Assembly (NCBI GenBank): GCA_020532365.1
Contig: JAJBBL010000012.1
Span: 1 to 20,241, forward strand
Source: Candidatus Cloacimonadota bacterium
GTDB taxonomy: Bacteria; Cloacimonadota; Cloacimonadia; Cloacimonadales; JAJBBL01
Direction: 5' to 3'
Length of the DNA: 20,241 nucleotides
The position numbers and the translations under genes were made by a program. This document shows, piece after piece, positions 16,288 through 20,241 of this stretch (positions are counted from its first letter, which is position 1; each line of letters begins with the position of its first letter). A model generated the notes under the pieces. That model was not told the DNA's origin. It saw only the letters and a list, made by a program, of their open reading frames with translations, and did no database searches.

Positions 16288-16293
16288 ATTATA
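16288..16293 (-). promoter_or_regulatory. possible -10 element for the 16242 gene
   Basis: TATAAT on the - strand, 45 bases upstream of the start codon. No recognisable -35 lies 16-18 nt before it, so the gene may instead be read through from its upstream paralog. Weak evidence. Confidence 0.3.
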
Positions 16294-16326
16294 ACTGTGC
16301 AAGCCAGTATCCTTTTATGGGTAACA

Positions 16327-16378
16327 CCCCCTACTTGAATGGAGTTTGTTGAGCGATAATCCCGATCAAAGTAGGGGG
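16327..16378. repeat. 10-bp inverted repeat in the gap between the two giant genes
   Basis: CCCCCTACTT (16327-16336) and AAGTAGGGGG (16369-16378) are perfect complements separated by 32 bases, within the 158-base gap between the paralogs. No T-run follows on either strand, so it is not a standard terminator. On the - strand the loop could add a short TTGA/TCAA pairing. It may stabilise the 3' end of the upstream mRNA or separate the two cistrons. Confidence 0.6.
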
Positions 16379-16400
16379 CATACAAACCAGCTTGACATTG

Positions 16401-19400
16401 CTACTTCAGTAGCAACATTTTCTTTATTTCAGAATACCCACTCTCTGTTGTCAACTTATAAAAATAGACACCTGCTGAGGTCTGGCGATTATATGTGTCT
16501 CTGCCATCCCACACCACTTGGTGGTAACCACTCTCCAATTTATCATTAAGGAGTGTCGCCACTCTCTGTCCTTTGATATTAAACACATCTATACGGGCTT
16601 TAGTCGGCTTCTCTATATTGAAAGGAATAACGGTTCCGACGCTTCGTTCCGCCCCTGAGATAAAGAATGGGTTCGGGAAGTTATTATAGAGTATCTCAGG
16701 TGTAGGTATATTGGACTCAGCGCTTGTGATAGTGCCATTAGTTAACATAATCTGCCCTACTATAAGACCGCTTTGAGGTATTAAATCAGCTTGATAAGCC
16801 TCAGATATTTCAACAGCTTCTCCATCTACAATAAGCGCAACTTTATACCCCTCGGGAATATTGTTGGATAGAATGGAGAAACCAACCGGTTTATCATCCG
16901 CCTCTGTTTCGAGAATAAAATCCCAGTAGACTTCGTCAGCATGCTCCATCCTCAACTCCCTTTTCAGATTAGAATAAAGACGCTCAAAGGGGTACTCTTC
17001 GGAGTCCGGTCTAAGATATAAATCGAACTTAGATAACGGCTTTCTTGATGGCTTCGGCAAGTCATAAAGAACGTTGTAAGATTCGTCGGTGTAAGGAGCA
17101 TAACCGATAACAACCTCATCATTCAAATGCCCCTCTTTGTTGGCAACGACTTTAACGGTCCACTCCGGCTTAATCGGCACATAGTCATCATTTTGGTTCA
17201 GCACTTTATAACGGATAGCCAAAGCATCTGTGTTGGAATATATCCAATAGCCTTCTCCTGCTTTAATAGTCTCTACAGGAGCGTAACAGTTGTTTTTAGC
17301 TCCGAAGACTACAGGGAGAATCATAGAAGCTCTGATAGCTTCAAAGTATGTATACTCTTTCTGGCTCTTGAAAAAAGTGAGGTCTTGAACCCTAAGGTCT
17401 ACACAATATGGATTTGACAGCAAATTCCACCCTTTGCTCGCAATCTGATTAACGTTATTCTTTTGAACAGGACCCTCTACCACTGTCTCAAAGTCTTCTG
17501 GCATATAGACCCAATACCCTCTATCATATGCGAATGAGGTAGACTCAATAAAAGAGTCTGTAGTGTTTGCATATCTATACATCTTTACTTTATCGCCGAA
17601 ATAAGTCTTACCAGGCTCTTGGTATGTTGTGTGTGGATTAGCCTTTAGGTGCCAACCTGCTACGTTGGAAAACTCAATTTCATTCGGCGCTACACCTATA
17701 CTATACGGTGAGTAAAAATCAAAGTATTCAGAGTCAGAAATGTGAGCCCTAACGACTAACTTCGCGCCGGCAAGCGGCATCTCTTCAGAGACTGTCCAGT
17801 CGTATCTATTTCTTGTAGGCTCTAACGATTCTGCTATCTGAAAATAATCGTTCCCATCGGTTAACAGCAGCTCTATTTCTTTGATCAGCATACCGTTTTC
17901 AATACTCCAAACAGGGCTGAAAGTCTCACCCGGTGAATAAAACTTATTGTCTGCAGTTGCTACTGTTATGCGTGGTGGCACTTTACCCATATAGAGGTAG
18001 AACAGCTTTTCTTCAGTATTTGACGGTATATACCGGCAAGTCTCTTCAGTTAAATCCCAAGCTTTTTTAGTATCAGCGTCTATCAGGAATAGAGGCCCAT
18101 ATTCTTCTGGATACCCCCTTACCAAAGAGATTGTGAATTCCTTCCCTACCTCACTCGTTTCAACCAACAGATTCCAGACTCTAAAAGTTGTGAGCGGATC
18201 AAAATGGGCATAAATATCGGTAGACATATGTTTCAGCTCTTCAGGCCAAAAGGGGTGATTAAAGGCACCTATAATGTAAGGGGCTCCTTCTATCTCTTCG
18301 GCAATCTCGTCGAATAAATAGTCAAATTCATCAGTCGCTGCCCGATTAAAGCCAAAATGCGCTTGGCTGGAAATCGAGCCTGTATCGTTATTTATAGATA
18401 TCGTGTATATTTTCTCTGGCTCAGCTCTATGAATCAGCGGATAAAAATACTCTTCTTGTCGCAGATTAACTATTGAGAGACGATAATCATAAGCAACACC
18501 ATTTCCAACCTCTTTATCCTCATAGCTGAACGTGTGTTCCTGCTCTTCAGGCTCCCTTAAAGACTCATCCTCTTCCCAGCTACTAACCAGGACAAAGTCA
18601 TCTAAATCTACAACTGAACGCCATAGATTAAAACCGGCTAAATTATTATGCGTCACGACGCCCCACTCCAGCTCAACGATTTCATCTCGACCTATAGCGT
18701 TAAAGTTAACTATGTTAACCTCGTCACAATAGCGGGTAACCTCGTTAGAGAGCTCTGTATAATTACCGTTTAGGTCTCTTGCTCTTATTCTGAAGTAGTA
18801 TTGCTGATCATCCGGCATTTTGTTCACCACAACCGAGTTAGTTGCTTGGCAAGCGAGAACCGGGATATCCTTTTCATCAAAGAAACTGGTCTCATCAGAG
18901 ATATTAGGTTCTGTGGAATAATAGATCTCGTAGCTATCAAAGTCGAAGGCGAAGCTCCGCTCCCATTCAAGATAAACAGCCCCTTCGTCAAAACTTGCAG
19001 ATAACAACTCTGTAGGTGGGGTTGGATCTTGATAGTCGTTTAGCTCTAACACAACAGGAAATATCTCGTTGAAAGCGACCATCCACGGACGGTAGAATTG
19101 AAACATACGCTCGAAGTATTTACTCTTATCCCAGCTCTTTGTTTCGGCGTCATAGCCATAAAACCAATCGTAAGACTCATCTGTCTTGGGATAGCAGCGG
19201 GGTAGTTCGTCCAGCTCTATGTGGAAAAATGGGTTGTAAGTGCCGTGTAGATTAGTCCCCTCGTTTGAGTATAACATCTGTTGATTAGTCTTAAATGAAG
19301 CCAAGGAAACCTCGTTTGAAATAGGTAAAAGCTCGCCATTGTTATTGTAATACATTCCGTGCTCGGAATAATTCACCGCATAGTAATCGGTGACTAAAAT

Positions 19401-20241
19401 TTCTTCGTGAAGCCCAATCGTATTCGCTGGATGAATAACGTAAGGTGAGAAGTTGATCAAGTCTCGATAGTTACCGCTCAAATCCCTTGAAGGGAGGCTC
19501 GTGAATGTGTGGTCAGGACCAGTAGAAGAAATTTGAAGAGGAAATAAGCCCATATGAGTTCGGTCAAAACTATGAAGCTGCACAGATAGCTCTCTACGAT
19601 TAAATTTCTCTCTTACACTGTCGCAAACAGCCTGATAGCCACGGTTAAAAGCGTGATCCGTATTACGTGATGGATCACTCAGCGACTTTGAGTTAAAATA
19701 AGGTGGCTCGTTCGTCCAAAGTACCTCTCGTCCTACACCACTAACCATAAAAAACCGAGCATTCCACATTTGAAAAGCATCAGCTGCAAACGGTGGAGCA
19801 ATAAAGTCGTCATTCGGATGCACCACGTTTACAATTAAAGGTATGTTTGATGAAGGATCTATAACATAAATTCCCCATCCATAATCAAAACTACCGATTT
19901 GATGTAGCTCTGGGTTATCTGGGAAGCCGTTATCATCAAAATATTCTAAGTTAAGTAACTCTCGTAACATATAATAAGTACGATCAGTGTCTGTATCATT
20001 GAACCGGACTATCTCGTAAGGGAAACCCTCATCTCGAATTAAGCCTTCAGCCTCCTCATACTGCTCGTTTGCAAAGTAAGCTACTACCTGTTTCCACTTC
20101 AAGCCCTCAGAATTATTTGCTTTTTTAAAACTGCCAAAACCAGGCTTCTGTTTGTCCCAAGGTGGATATTGATTGAAACCAGGTTGTGCTACACCCTCAA
20201 TTACATGGCTCACCCAATTGTCGTATGCAGTATGCTCAGTA
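16401..20241 (-). CDS. giant exported M14-like metallocarboxypeptidase-domain protein, paralog (5' partial)
   Basis: The frame stays open to the window edge (TEHTAYDNWV matches TEDTAYDNWV of the neighbour), so the signal peptide and about 34 residues are missing; 1279 residues are present. It shares the neighbour's layout from end to end. The M14-like motifs, counted from the first full codon, are H141-x-x-D144, DPSRN near 190, LHSFD (H223) and HIELDE (E342). FN3-like domains, an FNRAATDEFDYLFDE stretch, two GW-x-L-x-NP modules and a C-terminal sorting domain ending KKMLLLK follow. The TDTDRTYY, FPDNPELHQ-like and TDYYAV segments are nearly invariant between the two. That all four putative active-site motifs survive in both copies, while the rest has drifted, argues that both are functional. 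Substrate unknown; a cell-surface or secreted peptidase or amidase role is inferred. Confidence 0.83.
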   Translation of the reverse strand, partial: TEHTAYDNWVSHVIEGVAQPGFNQYPPWDKQKPGFGSFKKANNSEGLKWKQVVAYFANEQYEEAEGLIRDEGFPYEIVRFNDTDTDRTYYMLRELLNLEYFDDNGFPDNPELHQIGSFDYGWGIYVIDPSSNIPLIVNVVHPNDDFIAPPFAADAFQMWNARFFMVSGVGREVLWTNEPPYFNSKSLSDPSRNTDHAFNRGYQAVCDSVREKFNRRELSVQLHSFDRTHMGLFPLQISSTGPDHTFTSLPSRDLSGNYRDLINFSPYVIHPANTIGLHEEILVTDYYAVNYSEHGMYYNNNGELLPISNEVSLASFKTNQQMLYSNEGTNLHGTYNPFFHIELDELPRCYPKTDESYDWFYGYDAETKSWDKSKYFERMFQFYRPWMVAFNEIFPVVLELNDYQDPTPPTELLSASFDEGAVYLEWERSFAFDFDSYEIYYSTEPNISDETSFFDEKDIPVLACQATNSVVVNKMPDDQQYYFRIRARDLNGNYTELSNEVTRYCDEVNIVNFNAIGRDEIVELEWGVVTHNNLAGFNLWRSVVDLDDFVLVSSWEEDESLREPEEQEHTFSYEDKEVGNGVAYDYRLSIVNLRQEEYFYPLIHRAEPEKIYTISINNDTGSISSQAHFGFNRAATDEFDYLFDEIAEEIEGAPYIIGAFNHPFWPEELKHMSTDIYAHFDPLTTFRVWNLLVETSEVGKEFTISLVRGYPEEYGPLFLIDADTKKAWDLTEETCRYIPSNTEEKLFYLYMGKVPPRITVATADNKFYSPGETFSPVWSIENGMLIKEIELLLTDGNDYFQIAESLEPTRNRYDWTVSEEMPLAGAKLVVRAHISDSEYFDFYSPYSIGVAPNEIEFSNVAGWHLKANPHTTYQEPGKTYFGDKVKMYRYANTTDSFIESTSFAYDRGYWVYMPEDFETVVEGPVQKNNVNQIASKGWNLLSNPYCVDLRVQDLTFFKSQKEYTYFEAIRASMILPVVFGAKNNCYAPVETIKAGEGYWIYSNTDALAIRYKVLNQNDDYVPIKPEWTVKVVANKEGHLNDEVVIGYAPYTDESYNVLYDLPKPSRKPLSKFDLYLRPDSEEYPFERLYSNLKRELRMEHADEVYWDFILETEADDKPVGFSILSNNIPEGYKVALIVDGEAVEISEAYQADLIPQSGLIVGQIMLTNGTITSAESNIPTPEILYNNFPNPFFISGAERSVGTVIPFNIEKPTKARIDVFNIKGQRVATLLNDKLESGYHQVVWDGRDTYNRQTSAGVYFYKLTTESGYSEIKKMLLLK
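16549..16595 (-). repeat. 47-bp identical block, copy 2 (sorting domain coding DNA)
   Basis: Identical at every base to 12443-12489. Both encode the same 15-residue core of the sorting domain, although elsewhere the two genes differ at many positions. Confidence 0.9.

Noticed and set aside
16243..16302. Longer N-terminus of the first giant gene starting at ATG 16302
   Set aside because: It would place 20 polar residues before a clear signal peptide and has no ribosome binding site, while ATG 16242 has a perfect AGGAGGT 5 nt upstream.
1..20241. CRISPR arrays, insertion sequences, prophage or toxin-antitoxin modules
   Set aside because: No regularly spaced repeats, transposase or integrase motifs, or paired small genes of that type were seen on either strand.

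Overview
The window reads as bacterial chromosome, probably from the FCB superphylum and perhaps Cloacimonadota or a relative. That placement is an inference. It rests on two very large secreted proteins with the FlgD-like/Por-type C-terminal sorting domain common in that group, and on a Bacteroidota-style isoleucyl-tRNA synthetase. Unlike Bacteroidota proper, most genes here have readable Shine-Dalgarno sequences.

Left part (1-7131, + strand): the tail of an unidentified gene, then a macromolecular-synthesis cluster. It runs rpsU (S21), an intrinsic terminator, then cvpA, mutS2, dnaG (primase) and rpoD (housekeeping sigma factor). This looks like the classic rpsU-dnaG-rpoD operon with a cvpA-mutS2 pair placed between rpsU and dnaG. 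mutS2 to rpoD are tightly packed (dnaG and rpoD overlap) and end at a strong terminator after rpoD.

Middle (7132-12300, + strand): a nested hairpin and a terminator, a tRNA-Met(CAT), then a good sigma70-type promoter (TTGACA, 17 nt, CATAAT). The promoter precedes a three-gene unit: a small two-CxxC protein, ileS and aroA. aroA starts directly after the ileS stop codon.

Right part (12292-20241, - strand): two tandem paralogous giant exported proteins convergent with aroA; the upstream one is cut by the window edge. Each has an N-terminal domain carrying, in order, the hallmarks of M14-type (clan MC) metallocarboxypeptidases or N-formylglutamate amidohydrolases, then FN3-like domains, beta-rich modules and a sorting domain. 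The first gene's likely terminator lies inside the aroA coding sequence on the opposite strand. The two genes share a 47-bp identical DNA block in the sorting domain.

Most of the window is housekeeping. The least explained parts are the paired surface metallopeptidase-like proteins, the antisense terminator in aroA, the degenerate Smr motif of MutS2, and the small zinc-ribbon-like protein in front of ileS.
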